From assembly GCA_905235625.1 (NCBI GenBank), contig CAJOLX010000002.1:1-64000 (forward strand): a stretch of DNA of 64,000 bases, given 5' to 3'. The position numbers and the translations under genes are program-made. The stretch comes from an uncultured Clostridia bacterium. Lineage in GTDB: Bacteria > Bacillota > Clostridia > Oscillospirales > Acutalibacteraceae. Within the stretch, counting starts at the first letter, position 1. Each line of letters opens with the position of its first letter. The notes under the pieces were generated by a model, which searched no databases, was not told where the DNA came from, and saw only the letters and a program-made list of their open reading frames with translations. Shown in pieces: positions 30,630-40,430 of the stretch.

Positions 30630-31433
30630 TTATCGCATCTCTGCTTTTTTAACTTCATCCCAAAGAGAATCAAGTTCTTCGAGAGAAGCGGTTTTCATGT
30701 CGATGTTTCTTTCGCCCGCAAGCTTTTCAACAAGAGTAAATCTGTTTAAAAACTTGTTTGAAGCTTTGGTGAGTGACTCTTCGGGGTCGGCGTGAATAAA
30801 TCTCGAAACGTTAACCGCCGAAAACAGCAAATCTCCGAGCTCTTCCTCTGCATTTTCGCCGTCGCCGTTTTGAATTGCCGCCTTTAGTTCGTCCGCTTCT
30901 TCATAAAGCTTATCAACGGCTCCCGAGCAATCGTCCCAGTCAAAGCCGACGTCCGCCGCTTTCTTTTGAATTTTTGAGGCTCTCATGAGCGCGGGCAGCT
31001 CAACGGGAACGCTGAGCATTGACTCCGAAACGGATTTTTGATTTTTGGTGCGTTTCTTTATAGCGTCCCAATTGGCGAGCACCTCGTCAACCGTGTCCGC
31101 GTTAACGTCGCCGAAAACGTGAGGGTGACGAATAATGAGCTTCTTTGAAACCTCATCCACAACGTCGTCAAAATCAAAAGCGCCTTTTTCCTCTTCCATA
31201 ACGGTGTGGAAAACAACCTGCATAAGCAAATCGCCGAGCTCTTCTCTGAGCAGATCGGTATCCTGCTTGTTTATCGCTTCGATCACTTCGTAAGTTTCTT
31301 CGATGAGATTTTTCTTAATGCTCTCGTGAGTTTGCTCAATATCCCACGGGCAGCCGCCGGGCCTGCGCAAAATCTTCATTATTTCAATGAAGTCGTCAAT
31401 GTTGTATTTTTCTTTAAATTCAAAATCAACCAT
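30630..31433 (-). CDS. mazG: Nucleoside triphosphate pyrophosphohydrolase MazG
   Basis: Protein of 267 residues that hydrolyses NTPs or dNTPs to monophosphates, clearing damaged nucleotides. Two all-alpha MazG domains are seen: first CPWDIEQTHESIKKNLIEETYEVIEAINKQDTDLLREELGDLLMQVVFH, with the E-x-x-E/D...E-x-x-D metal site, and a second, GFDWDDCSGAVDKLYEEADELKAAIQNGDGENAEEELGDLLFSAVNVSRF. It is the yabN equivalent, though without the N-terminal methylase domain that B. subtilis YabN has. Confidence 0.95.
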   Translation of the reverse strand: MVDFEFKEKYNIDDFIEIMKILRRPGGCPWDIEQTHESIKKNLIEETYEVIEAINKQDTDLLREELGDLLMQVVFHTVMEEEKGAFDFDDVVDEVSKKLIIRHPHVFGDVNADTVDEVLANWDAIKKRTKNQKSVSESMLSVPVELPALMRASKIQKKAADVGFDWDDCSGAVDKLYEEADELKAAIQNGDGENAEEELGDLLFSAVNVSRFIHADPEESLTKASNKFLNRFTLVEKLAGERNIDMKTASLEELDSLWDEVKKAEMR

Positions 31434-31472
31434 CGGAATTGCAGCCCTTTTCTTTGAACACTATATCATAGT

Positions 31473-33308
31473 TTAACCCAAAAGTCCATATTTTTCAAGT
31501 GTTTTTGCAAATTTTTCGCCTTTTGGCAGCACTTCAACGTCTTCTTTGGCAATTCCCTTTAATAAGAGAACAGCCGCGAAATAGACGATAACGGCAAGGA
31601 AAATTCCCGCTAAAGTGCCGAAAGTGTCGGAATTAACTATTGAAGCGGTGGTATCCGCGGGGAAAATTCTCACTATAATTCCGTGAGTAATAAAAGCTGT
31701 TACGGATGAAAATACAGCGGCAATAAAAGGCTTTAAAAATACGCTCTTCCAGTTAACTTTGACCTTTGATATGCGAAGAAGAGATATCATATTGACGCTC
31801 ACGATAATAACGTAAAACAGCACGGTGCCGAAAACGGCTCCGTAAATATTTATGCCCGGAATACCGACTAAAATGAAATTTGAAACTATTTTGATAACTG
31901 CGGCTGCCGCTACGGATTTCATGGGAATATCCGCTCTGCCGACTGCCTGCAGCATATTTGTTATGGGCGTTGATATGGCGATAATCGGAGTAAACGCGCC
32001 GTAAATACAGAGGATTGGAGCGATGATGGGTATAGCTTCAAAGCTGTTGCCTCTGCCGTAAATAAAGGTAAGTATAGGGGTTGCGAGAGCCGCCATGCCG
32101 AAGCCTGCTGGCAGAGCGATGAGCATGCCTGCTCTGAGCACCGTTTCTATGGTTTGACGCATTGAATTTTTGTTTTTTACAGCCCACGCGGCGGCAAGTG
32201 CGGGTATAGCGGAAACGCCGAGCTGAATTGTGATAGTGGGAACGAGAGTTCTGAAATCAAGCCCCGTGCCGTAAGCTCCCCAGATGTATTTAACGACCTC
32301 GCCGGCGTCGGAAATATTAAGCCTTCCGAGCTCAACGGCTTTGTTAAACGACTTTGAATACATATCCACAACGGTAGTGAAATCTTTATCGAGAGCCGTT
32401 GCAAGACGAGCCTGAATTGTAGCCGTGTCAATAAGATTTGTAACGTTAAGAATAAGAGCGCTGATAACCATTGGAATGGCTATTGTTATCATCTGCTTTG
32501 CGATAGCCGAGCCTTCGTCCGGAGCGGGAGAAGCGGCGACAAGCCTCGGAGAGAAACTGTCACCCTTTGCCTTATGATAAAACATAAGGAAAAGCAGCGA
32601 AAGCAGCGAGCCGATGGTAACGCCCAAAACCGCTCCCGCGGCGGCGTAAGGCACGATAACGCTGTTAGCCTGCGCGGCATCTGTGACCGTCGAGCCGAAA
32701 ACTTCCGCGGAAACCCCGCCCGAAGCGGTCATTCCTTTTTCAAACTGAGAAGCGCCTGCGCTCATGATTATTTTAACGAACGCAAGGCCCAAAACTAGCT
32801 TTCCGAGCGCTTCTATGACCTGAGATACGGCGGTTGGCACCATATTGCGAAGACCCTCGTAATATCCCCTGTAAGCGGACATATAGCAGCAAAGGAAGAT
32901 CGATGGAGCAACGCACAAAATAGCTCTCAGGCTCTTGATATTTGCTATGTACTTTGCGTAAGGATACGCAAAAATAAGAAGAATTAAAGTGCCTGCGATG
33001 CCGACAACGAGAAAGACCTTTTTGGAAACGTTGAAAATGGCCCTCGCCTGCCTGTATTTTTCGAGAGCAACGCTTTCAGCGACCATTCTTGACACCGCTA
33101 CGGGCAAGCCTGCCATGGCTATTGCGAAAATAGGAGTATAAATTTCGTAAGCGGAGTTAAAATAGCCTCTGCCGGTCATACCGATAAGGCTGGTCATAGG
33201 CATCTTAAACAGAGCGCCTATAATCTTAACGAGTATAACGGCAAACATTAGTATCATTGCGCCGTTTAATACAGATTGTTTTTTATTTTCTTCCAATTTA
33301 TCCATCAT
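31473..33308 (-). CDS. MOP-superfamily polysaccharide flippase (YabM/SpoVB-like)
   Basis: Integral membrane protein of 611 residues with about fourteen helices, of the MATE/MurJ-like polysaccharide transporter family. It starts with KQSVLNGAMILMFAVILVKIIGALFKMPMTSLIGMTGRGYFNSAYEIY, the characteristic YabM/SpoVB opening. These proteins flip lipid-linked sugars, including peptidoglycan precursors, across the membrane. It is longer than SpoVB (~520) because of an expanded Ala/Gly-rich loop (ASQFEKGMTASGGVSAEVFGSTVTDAAQANS) near residue 190. It sits where yabM is expected, before mazG. Confidence 0.88.
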   Translation of the reverse strand: MMDKLEENKKQSVLNGAMILMFAVILVKIIGALFKMPMTSLIGMTGRGYFNSAYEIYTPIFAIAMAGLPVAVSRMVAESVALEKYRQARAIFNVSKKVFLVVGIAGTLILLIFAYPYAKYIANIKSLRAILCVAPSIFLCCYMSAYRGYYEGLRNMVPTAVSQVIEALGKLVLGLAFVKIIMSAGASQFEKGMTASGGVSAEVFGSTVTDAAQANSVIVPYAAAGAVLGVTIGSLLSLLFLMFYHKAKGDSFSPRLVAASPAPDEGSAIAKQMITIAIPMVISALILNVTNLIDTATIQARLATALDKDFTTVVDMYSKSFNKAVELGRLNISDAGEVVKYIWGAYGTGLDFRTLVPTITIQLGVSAIPALAAAWAVKNKNSMRQTIETVLRAGMLIALPAGFGMAALATPILTFIYGRGNSFEAIPIIAPILCIYGAFTPIIAISTPITNMLQAVGRADIPMKSVAAAAVIKIVSNFILVGIPGINIYGAVFGTVLFYVIIVSVNMISLLRISKVKVNWKSVFLKPFIAAVFSSVTAFITHGIIVRIFPADTTASIVNSDTFGTLAGIFLAVIVYFAAVLLLKGIAKEDVEVLPKGEKFAKTLEKYGLLG

Positions 33309-33338
33309 CCTTTCAGGGTGACCGTCATATCAAAGCGA

Positions 33339-34778
33339 TTAAGCTTGAGCGTAAAAATCTTCTATTCCCTTTTTTCTTTCAAGCATCTCTTCGAAGCCGG
33401 AAATATATTCGTAAGGGTATTTATAATTGAATATTCTTTGAATGTTGTTGCAGGAAGGGTCGCAAAGCTTTGTTACAGCGCCGGCGCCGACGCCGATAAC
33501 GGTTTGGCACTCTTCCATCATTATCACGTTATAAAAGCTTTTCTTATTTTCAAGGCACCAGCCCACGTTTTCGAGGTTGCCGACGCACTTGCTCTGGCGA
33601 TACATATAATATGGCGAATAACCGGAATTTGTCAAGGCTTTTGAGGCGTAAGAAAGCATTTTTTCGGCTTTCTCTCCCCTTTTTACCGTTTCGCCTTCGT
33701 AGTTCATCGTCGATGAGCGCTTGAGCGCGAGAGAATGAACGGTTACGTTTTCGGGAGCTAAAGAAATCGTTTTGTCGAGCGAATATTCAAAGTCTTCGGG
33801 TTCTTCGCCGGGAAGACCCGCGATTAAATCCATATTTATGCTTTCAAACGGATATTTGCGCGCGTTTTCGTAAGCCTCAAAAACCGCTTGAACGCTGTGC
33901 GCTCTGCCTATGGCGTCGAGCGTTTTCTGATTGAAAGACTGCGGATTTATGCTGATTCTGCCCGTATGATGTTTAATCAGCGTTTGGAGCTTATCGTCTG
34001 AAACGGTGTCCGGTCTGCCGAGCTCAACGGTATATTCAGCGAGCGCAGTCATATCAAAGCTCTCTTCAATGGCGCTTTGCAGAGTGTCGAGATATTCCGC
34101 CGATAATATGCCGGGCGTGCCGCCGCCGAAATAAACGCTCTGAAGCTTTAAGCCGAGGTTGGAAGCGTGAACGCCCGCGGCTTTTATTTCTTCTTTGAGC
34201 TTATCGACGTAGGACGGCAGCAGCTTTGCCGCCGACGGTGTCGCTATGGAATGGCTTACAAACGAGCAATAGCTGCATCTTGAAGGGCAAAAAGGAATTG
34301 AAACGTAAAGACTTACGGAGTCTTTTGAAACGCTGTTTATAATTTCACGCTCAGCTTTAGCGACGGTTTGCGCAAGGCGGGCTTTTTCGCTTTTTACAAG
34401 AAGCGAATCCGTAAAATAGTTAAAAGCCCTTTCTTCGCCTTCGGAGCTCATCAGCTTCATCATTAGCTTTGAGGGTCTGACTCCCGTGAGCACTCCCCAG
34501 GAAGGAGTGTAGCCGGTAATCCCGGATAAAACGGAATAAATCAGCGTTGCTATTTCGAGCTCGGCGCTCTCGTAATCGGCTTTGGCTTCCATTGATAAAA
34601 AGGAGCCGTAAATATTCGCCGATACCGTGCAAACGCCGTTTTCATATTGAGTTGTTACTTCTTTTGAATCCTCACCCGACATATCGCGAACGACCGCGAT
34701 TTTTTCATTCGGGTAAAAGACTCTGCACAGGTTTTCGCATTCATAGTGAAAGCCGTGCCCCAAAACGCGAAGTATCAA
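33339..34778 (-). CDS. hemZ: Radical SAM coproporphyrinogen oxidase-like HemZ
   Basis: Protein of 479 residues. A ~160-residue HemZ-specific N-terminal part precedes the radical SAM domain, whose [4Fe-4S] motif is CPSRCSYCSF (C-x3-C-x2-C) near residue 170. YFGGGTPGILSAEYLDTL and VELGRPDTVSDDKLQTLIKH are typical of the HemN/HemZ family. It is assigned to oxygen-independent decarboxylation of coproporphyrinogen III; in anaerobic Clostridia without other heme genes it may have another role. The gene starts one base after the MBL-hydrolase stop. Confidence 0.9.
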   Translation of the reverse strand: MILRVLGHGFHYECENLCRVFYPNEKIAVVRDMSGEDSKEVTTQYENGVCTVSANIYGSFLSMEAKADYESAELEIATLIYSVLSGITGYTPSWGVLTGVRPSKLMMKLMSSEGEERAFNYFTDSLLVKSEKARLAQTVAKAEREIINSVSKDSVSLYVSIPFCPSRCSYCSFVSHSIATPSAAKLLPSYVDKLKEEIKAAGVHASNLGLKLQSVYFGGGTPGILSAEYLDTLQSAIEESFDMTALAEYTVELGRPDTVSDDKLQTLIKHHTGRISINPQSFNQKTLDAIGRAHSVQAVFEAYENARKYPFESINMDLIAGLPGEEPEDFEYSLDKTISLAPENVTVHSLALKRSSTMNYEGETVKRGEKAEKMLSYASKALTNSGYSPYYMYRQSKCVGNLENVGWCLENKKSFYNVIMMEECQTVIGVGAGAVTKLCDPSCNNIQRIFNYKYPYEYISGFEEMLERKKGIEDFYAQA

Positions 34779-34779
34779 T

Positions 34780-35424
34780 TTATTTGTTCATCCTTCTTAT
34801 GTAAATGTTTCTCACTCTTTCGTGCGAAAGCTCGGATTTCGGGCCGTGACCCGGGTAAATATCGTAGTCGCCGTCAAGAGAAATAAGCTTAACGAGGGAT
34901 TTTCTTAATTCTTCGTCGCTGCCGCCGATGCCGTCGGTTCTGCCGACGGTTGAGCGAAACAGAGTGTCGCCCGTAATAATATTTCTGCCGTCTTCATCAA
35001 CGAAAACAAAACCGCCTGCCGAATGACCGGGAACGGAAAGAGCGGTTATTTCGCTCTCGCCTATTTTAATTTTATCGCCGTCTTTAAGGATTATATCGGG
35101 CTCAGTTTCCGTAAACGGAGCGTCAACGTTAAATCTCTCCATGAGATTATAAACTCTGCTTTTAAGGCATATTGCGTCACCTTCGCCTATGGCGACAAGC
35201 GCGTTTGTCTTTTCCTTAACAAAAGGCAGAGCGAGTATGTGGTCAAAATGGCCGTGAGTGAGAAGAATATATTTTATGTTATCTTTTTCTCGTTCGACCG
35301 CTTCAACAAGCCCTTCGGTGCATCCGCCGGGGTCCGCTATGGCGCAAGCGCCTGTTTTTTCATCTTTGAGAATGAAGCTGTTGGACAAAACGTCGCTGTC
35401 CATCGGAATTTGCTCAATTATCAT
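34780..35424 (-). CDS. Metallo-beta-lactamase-fold hydrolase (glyoxalase II-like)
   Basis: Cytoplasmic protein of 214 residues with the two-zinc MBL site: [16 protein letters not shown] (H-x-H-x-D-H), [12 protein letters not shown] (His), [15 protein letters not shown] (Asp) and [15 protein letters not shown] (final His). Small YcbL/hydroxyacylglutathione hydrolase-like enzymes hydrolyse thioesters such as lactoylglutathione or bacillithiol analogues; the actual substrate is unknown. Its start overlaps the dtd stop by eleven bases, so the two are translationally coupled. Confidence 0.88.
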   Translation of the reverse strand: MIIEQIPMDSDVLSNSFILKDEKTGACAIADPGGCTEGLVEAVEREKDNIKYILLTHGHFDHILALPFVKEKTNALVAIGEGDAICLKSRVYNLMERFNVDAPFTETEPDIILKDGDKIKIGESEITALSVPGHSAGGFVFVDEDGRNIITGDTLFRSTVGRTDGIGGSDEELRKSLVKLISLDGDYDIYPGHGPKSELSHERVRNIYIRRMNK

Positions 35425-35884
35425 TGCTTGCCTTCTTCCAGATATCCGTGTCCATAATTATAGTAACGGGGCCGTCGTTGCTGATTTCAACCTTCATATC
35501 CGCTCCGAAAACGCCTTTTTCAACGTTTTTAATGCCGAATTGCTTTAAGTAAACGCAAAATCTGTCATAGAGTTTTTCGGCTTCTTCGGGAGGAGCGGAC
35601 GGAAAGAAAGACGGCCTGTTGCCCTTTTTCAAATCGGCGCATAGCGTAAACTGCGATATCGCGAGCGCTTCGCCGCCGATAGTTTTTATGTCGAGGTTCA
35701 TTTTTCCGTTTTCGTCCTCAAAAACTCTGAGGTCGGAAATCTTTTTTGCCAAAAGCTCCGCTTCTTTTTCGGTGTCGCCCTGCATAACGCCGAGCAAAAC
35801 GTTAAAGCCTTTGCCTATTTTGCCTTTAATTTCGCCCGAAACGGAAACGGATGATGAAGTTACTCTTTGTATAACGGCTCTCAT
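35414..35884 (-). CDS. dtd: D-aminoacyl-tRNA deacylase
   Basis: Protein of 156 residues that removes D-amino acids and glycine mischarged on tRNA. Family signatures are present: [26 protein letters not shown], the active-site strand [34 protein letters not shown], and the cross-subunit GP motif in [13 protein letters not shown] near the C-terminus. The gene order recJ-rel-dtd is conserved in Firmicutes, and it follows rel by twelve bases. Confidence 0.97.
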   Translation of the reverse strand: MRAVIQRVTSSSVSVSGEIKGKIGKGFNVLLGVMQGDTEKEAELLAKKISDLRVFEDENGKMNLDIKTIGGEALAISQFTLCADLKKGNRPSFFPSAPPEEAEKLYDRFCVYLKQFGIKNVEKGVFGADMKVEISNDGPVTIIMDTDIWKKASNDN

Positions 35885-35896
35885 AGACCGCTCTCC

Positions 35897-38173
35897 TTAA
35901 ATGCCGGAACGCTCTATGCCGAGAACTCCGGAAATTTTGCTCAGTTTGCCGATTATGGTATTGAGATGCTCAACGCCGTTAACGCAAACGGTGATAAAAA
36001 TGCTCACTCTGCCGTCTTTTGAATTTCTCGTGCTCAAATCCGTAATCGGAATATGAGCGTTTGCCAAAAGCCCGGATATATCGGCGAGCATACCGATTCT
36101 GTCAAGGCAATAAATCTGCAAAGTGCATTTAAACTCGTCTTTTTCCTTGATATTGGCGTCCCAATAAGCCGTTACCCAGCGGTCGGGTTCGCCGGACAGG
36201 GATATATCTTTCGGCACGTTTGTGCAGTTTCTCGTGTGAATGGAAACGCCGTGGCCTCTTGTGATGAAGCCGATGATTTCATCGCCGGGAAGCGGATTGC
36301 AGCATCTCGAGAATTTAATAAGGCAGTTATCAATGCCCTCAATAACGACGCCCTCGCCCGTCTTCGTCTTTTTCTTGGCGGTCGGTTTAACCTCCTGAGA
36401 AGGCTCGTTGAGCTTAGACATCTTGAGGTAATCCTCTTTGGCTCTCGGCATCATCTTTTGAAGAGAAATTCCGCCGTAGCCGATAGCGGCATAGAAATCG
36501 TCAAGATTTTTGCAATGCTGTCTTTCAGCCATTTTAGTGACGAAAGGCTCAAACTCTTCGGGAGTTAAGCGAATGAAATTGCGCTTAAACTCTCTTTCAA
36601 CCTCGGCTTTGCCCTCGGCAATATTTTCGTCTCGTCTTTCGCGCTTATACCATTGCCTGATTTTGCTTTTTGCCTGGCTCGTTTTAACAATTTTGAGCCA
36701 GTCTCTGCTCGGGCCTTTGCCGGGCTGAGAAGAGGTTATAACTTCGATTATTTCACCCGTATGAACAACGTAGTTGAGCGGCACAATTCTGCCGTCAACC
36801 TTTGCGCCCACCATTTTATTACCGACCTCGGAGTGAATGGCGTAGGCAAAATCGATAACGGTCGAGCCCATGGGCAAATCAAAAACGTCGCCCTTCGGGG
36901 TAAACACGAAAACTTCCTCCGGCACAAGGTCGCTCTTAATGGTCGAAACGATGTCTTCGGCGTCTTCGCTGTCATTCTGGCTGTCAAGCAGCTGCTGCAC
37001 CCAGGCAAGGCGCTTGTCGTCAATGGTGCTTTTCTCGTTCATGCCGAGCTTATATTTCCAGTGAGCGGCAACGCCGAATTCAGCCGTTCTGTGCATTTCC
37101 CAGGTTCTTATCTGCACCTCAAAGGGAATGCCTTCTTTGCCGATAACGGTCGTGTGCAAAGACTGATACATGTTTGCCTTGGGGTTAGAAATGTAATCTT
37201 TAAAACGCCCCGGAATGGGCTTAAACATATCGTGAATAATGCCGAGGCAGTTATAGCAGTCAATAACGGTATCAACGATTATTCTCACGGCGTAAATATC
37301 GTAAATTTCGTCGATGTTTTTATTTTGCATAAACATCTTTCTGTATATGCCGTGAACGGATTTAATTCTGCCGTTTACCTGCGCGTCGGGAACTATCTGC
37401 CTCGTTCTCTCTTCAATTCTCGTCTGAATATCGTCAAGAAATTCTTTTCTCTGAGAGCTTTGCTTTTCGAGAGAATCTTCAATGTCTTTATAAGCAACGG
37501 GGTCAAGGTAGTTAATTGATAAATCCTCAAGCTCTTCTTTTATGGGTCTGATACCGAGCCTGTGAGCTATCGGAGCGTAAATCTCGATAGTTTCAAGCGC
37601 TATTTCACGCCTTCTGTTTTCGGGCTTAAACATAAGAGTGCGCATATTGTGAAGCCTGTCGGCAAGCTTAACGATAATAACCCTTATATCCTTTGACATG
37701 GCGAGCAGCATTTTTCTGATGTTTTCCGCTTGCTGCTGCTGTTTGACCTGTGACGGGTCAAGGAAAATGCCGCCTTCCATTCTCGACTCGCTGTTTGTGT
37801 TGACGTGCTGAATTTTAGTCAATCCCTCAACGAGCTCCGCGACGGTTTTTCCGAATTTTTCTTCAACCTCTTCGGGGGTTACGCCCGTATCTTCAACGGT
37901 ATCGTGGAGCATTGCGGCAATTACGGAATAAGAATCCATACCGAGCCTTGCGGTGATTATGGAAACGCTCAGCGGGTGCACGATATAAGGCTCACCGGAC
38001 AGCCTAACCTGGTCCTTGTGGGCTTCGCTCGCGTATTCGTATGCTTTTTTAACTTCTTCAATCTCGTCGGGAGTGTAGGCGTTTTTGACGATACTCAAAA
38101 GAATATCCAAGCCTTCCTGAGGCGTTGAGAAGTTATCCATTTGCGCGTAATTGCTTTCTCTCATAATACTCAA
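35897..38173 (-). CDS. relA: Bifunctional (p)ppGpp synthetase/hydrolase Rel
   Basis: Long-form RSH protein of 758 residues controlling the stringent response. Domains in order: HD hydrolase (VAAMLHDTVEDTGVTPEEVEEKFG, intact HD), synthetase (NPKANMYQSLHTTVIGKEGIPFEVQIRTWEMHRTAEFGVAAHW), TGS (VFVFTPKGDVFDLPMGSTVIDFAYAIHSEVG), a zinc-finger/helical region (NCLIKFSRCCNPLPGDEIIGFITRGHGVSIHTRNC), and ACT at the end. Both catalytic halves look complete, as expected where there is one Rel. Only three bases separate it from recJ. Confidence 0.97.
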   Translation of the reverse strand: MSIMRESNYAQMDNFSTPQEGLDILLSIVKNAYTPDEIEEVKKAYEYASEAHKDQVRLSGEPYIVHPLSVSIITARLGMDSYSVIAAMLHDTVEDTGVTPEEVEEKFGKTVAELVEGLTKIQHVNTNSESRMEGGIFLDPSQVKQQQQAENIRKMLLAMSKDIRVIIVKLADRLHNMRTLMFKPENRRREIALETIEIYAPIAHRLGIRPIKEELEDLSINYLDPVAYKDIEDSLEKQSSQRKEFLDDIQTRIEERTRQIVPDAQVNGRIKSVHGIYRKMFMQNKNIDEIYDIYAVRIIVDTVIDCYNCLGIIHDMFKPIPGRFKDYISNPKANMYQSLHTTVIGKEGIPFEVQIRTWEMHRTAEFGVAAHWKYKLGMNEKSTIDDKRLAWVQQLLDSQNDSEDAEDIVSTIKSDLVPEEVFVFTPKGDVFDLPMGSTVIDFAYAIHSEVGNKMVGAKVDGRIVPLNYVVHTGEIIEVITSSQPGKGPSRDWLKIVKTSQAKSKIRQWYKRERRDENIAEGKAEVEREFKRNFIRLTPEEFEPFVTKMAERQHCKNLDDFYAAIGYGGISLQKMMPRAKEDYLKMSKLNEPSQEVKPTAKKKTKTGEGVVIEGIDNCLIKFSRCCNPLPGDEIIGFITRGHGVSIHTRNCTNVPKDISLSGEPDRWVTAYWDANIKEKDEFKCTLQIYCLDRIGMLADISGLLANAHIPITDLSTRNSKDGRVSIFITVCVNGVEHLNTIIGKLSKISGVLGIERSGI

Positions 38174-38176
38174 TTC

Positions 38177-40216
38177 TTATCGTTTTATATTTCTGAGTTT
38201 TCTCATTATTTCGGAATTTTCAAGATTTACCTTTTTGGGATTTTCCGGCACGTAAAGAGCGCCGTTGTCGTTTGATTTAATAAGCCCCATCTCGCGCATT
38301 ATATCAACGCAAACCATATATGAGGCAAGCTTTTCGCCGTCGTCGCCGAGCCTTACGCAAAGCTGCTCGCAGTAGCCGTCCTTAAGAGGATTTGCCTTAA
38401 TGCTTTTGAAAACTTCGACCTGCGTTTCCCTCTCGGGTATAAGCTTTGCAGCTTCGTCCGATGTTATTTTCGAGCCGAAGAGGAATTTATTGTAAAGGCC
38501 TATGGAATAAAGCACCTTTTCCTCATCCGTAACGCTCGGTCTGATTCCTCTGACTATAACGGACACTCTCGTTTCGCCGTTATAGTAATTCTCTTCAACA
38601 TTAACGGCAAGGTCAACCGTGTCTTTAACTTCAAACGGAAACCTCGAATCGGGCATATTGAAATAAACTGCGTTAAGCCTTGAGCCGTTTTTTGAAACTA
38701 TGAGCCTTGTGTGCTTGCCGTTTAAAACGCCGGATATTTCTTCAACGGTTACGTCAAACAGCCCGAAAAGAGGCTGAGGATTGCCGCTGCCGAAAGGTTC
38801 CAACGCTTCGAGAGCGCCGAGAAGGTCTTTGTCAACCGAGCTTAAACGAAGCTTGCAGTCAATATTTATCTCGGCAAACGGAATTTCTCTGCCTGCGGCG
38901 TATTCGTTGATGGCTTTGCGGAAAGCGGGAATATCGGCGGATTTTATGCCTATTCCGGCAGCTAAAGTGTGGCCGCCGTAATGAGTCAGAAGCGAAGACG
39001 TGCTTTCTATCGCGTCAAATATCGAAAAGCCTTCTATGCTTCTTGCGGAGCCTTTGGCGTTTTCTCCGTTTCTCGAAATAACGATACTCGGCTTTCCGTA
39101 TCTTTCGGTAAGTTTAGCGGCAACTATGCCGATAACGCCCTGATGCCAGTCTTCGTCGTCAACGACGAGAATTCTGCCCGACGATATTTCGGGGTTTGAT
39201 TCAACTATCGCAACGGCTTTGTTGAAAATATCGTTTTCGGTTTTTTGCCTCAAAATATTGAGCTCGTTGATTTCTTCGGCAAGGTAACCGCCCGTTTCCG
39301 CGTCGTCGCACAAAAGCAGGTCGAGAGCCTTGTCCGCAGTGCCCATTCTGCCCGCGGCGTTTATTCTCGGGCAAAGAGTGAAGGACGCGCTCGAGGATGA
39401 TATTTTTTTGCCGCCGTAACCGGAGGACTCAAGCAAAGACGCTACGCCGATGCCGGGGGACTGAGTCATATTGCGAACGCCGCGCCTTACCATTATTCTG
39501 TTTTCGCCGGTGAGCGAAACAACGTCGCCTATCGTGCCTATCGCTATAAGCTCCGCGAATTCATCGAGCAGCTCATCTTCGTCTGAGCCTTCTATGGCGC
39601 ATACGAGCTTAAACGCAACTCCGACGCCGCTCATTTCTTTGAATTTGCTCGGGCAGTCGGGCCTGTGAGGGTCAACTACCGCTTCGCATTCGGGCAGAAT
39701 ATCGCCCGTTTTATGGTGGTCGGTTATGATAACCTGCATGCCGAGCGAATACGCGTATTTTGTTTCTTCAACGCAGGACACGCCGTTATCAACGGTAACT
39801 ATCAGCTTCACTCCGCAATCGGCGAGCTTTTTTATCGCTTCTTTATTGAGACCGTAGCCTTCTTTTATTCTATCGGGCACGTATCTTATAACGTTCGCTC
39901 CCCTGCTTTCAAGATACGAATAAAGCAGGGCTGTAGCCGTCACTCCGTCGGCGTCGTAATCGCCGAACACACAAATCATTTCAAAAGAATCGAGAGCGGC
40001 GTTGACCCTTGCTGCGGCTTTGTCCATATCCTTAATGGACAAAGGGTCAAGCCCGAGAGCGCTGTTTTCATCAAAAAATTCGCCTATCGAATCAATGTCG
40101 TCAAAGCCCCTTGAGGTGGCTATCATGGCGGCAATAGGATCTATTCCGAATTTTTGAGCGGCGCTCGTTGCAAGCTCTTTGTTGCCTTTTGAAACGACCC
40201 ACTTCTTCCTTTTCAT
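38177..40216 (-). CDS. recJ: Single-stranded-DNA exonuclease RecJ
   Basis: Protein of 679 residues, a 5'-3' ssDNA exonuclease for recombination and mismatch repair. DHH-domain motifs are visible: ICVFGDYDADGVTATALLYSYL (motif I), VTVDNGVS, VIITDHHKTGDILPECEAVVDPHRPDCP (DHH), and the DHHA1 motif LTHYGGHTLAAGIGI. An OB-fold and RecJ C-terminal region follow. ATG 40216 has AAGGA-type site GAAAGGA (40223-40229) six bases upstream; an earlier in-frame ATG at 40243 is less well placed. It leads the long leftward operon from its own promoter. Confidence 0.95.
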   Translation of the reverse strand: MKRKKWVVSKGNKELATSAAQKFGIDPIAAMIATSRGFDDIDSIGEFFDENSALGLDPLSIKDMDKAAARVNAALDSFEMICVFGDYDADGVTATALLYSYLESRGANVIRYVPDRIKEGYGLNKEAIKKLADCGVKLIVTVDNGVSCVEETKYAYSLGMQVIITDHHKTGDILPECEAVVDPHRPDCPSKFKEMSGVGVAFKLVCAIEGSDEDELLDEFAELIAIGTIGDVVSLTGENRIMVRRGVRNMTQSPGIGVASLLESSGYGGKKISSSSASFTLCPRINAAGRMGTADKALDLLLCDDAETGGYLAEEINELNILRQKTENDIFNKAVAIVESNPEISSGRILVVDDEDWHQGVIGIVAAKLTERYGKPSIVISRNGENAKGSARSIEGFSIFDAIESTSSLLTHYGGHTLAAGIGIKSADIPAFRKAINEYAAGREIPFAEINIDCKLRLSSVDKDLLGALEALEPFGSGNPQPLFGLFDVTVEEISGVLNGKHTRLIVSKNGSRLNAVYFNMPDSRFPFEVKDTVDLAVNVEENYYNGETRVSVIVRGIRPSVTDEEKVLYSIGLYNKFLFGSKITSDEAAKLIPERETQVEVFKSIKANPLKDGYCEQLCVRLGDDGEKLASYMVCVDIMREMGLIKSNDNGALYVPENPKKVNLENSEIMRKLRNIKR

Positions 40217-40251
40217 AGCAAATCCTTTCAAATTACGTTTCAATCCGAATT

Positions 40252-40280
40252 ATTATAACACCGATTTCAGTTTAAATCAA
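40252..40280 (-). promoter_or_regulatory. Promoter of the recJ-rel operon
   Basis: Minus strand TTGATT (40275-40280), 17-base spacer, TATAAT (40252-40257) with extended TG one base upstream. Confidence 0.8.
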
Positions 40281-40360
40281 GAAATTTGAGCTTAAAGAAG
40301 TTTTTAAAAAAGCAATATTCGCGCTGACTCAACGTTATTGTTGATAATCGCAAAAATAGT

Positions 40361-40389
40361 TTGACAAAGCCCTATATAAAAGATATAAT
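40361..40389 (+). promoter_or_regulatory. Consensus promoter of the aryl-acid operon
   Basis: TTGACA (40361-40366), 17-base spacer, TATAAT (40384-40389): a perfect sigma-A consensus, implying high transcription. An inverted repeat TCAAC-N6-GTTGA (40329-40344) lies upstream of the -35. Confidence 0.85.
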
Positions 40390-40430
40390 ATTTTTTAAAG
40401 TTTTTAAATTACCTTAGGAGGTTAAATAAA

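Noticed and set aside
36653-37519. 288-codon open frame opposite relA
   Set aside because: Antisense to the synthetase domain of a well conserved gene, with no promoter or ribosome site; a shadow of codon bias.
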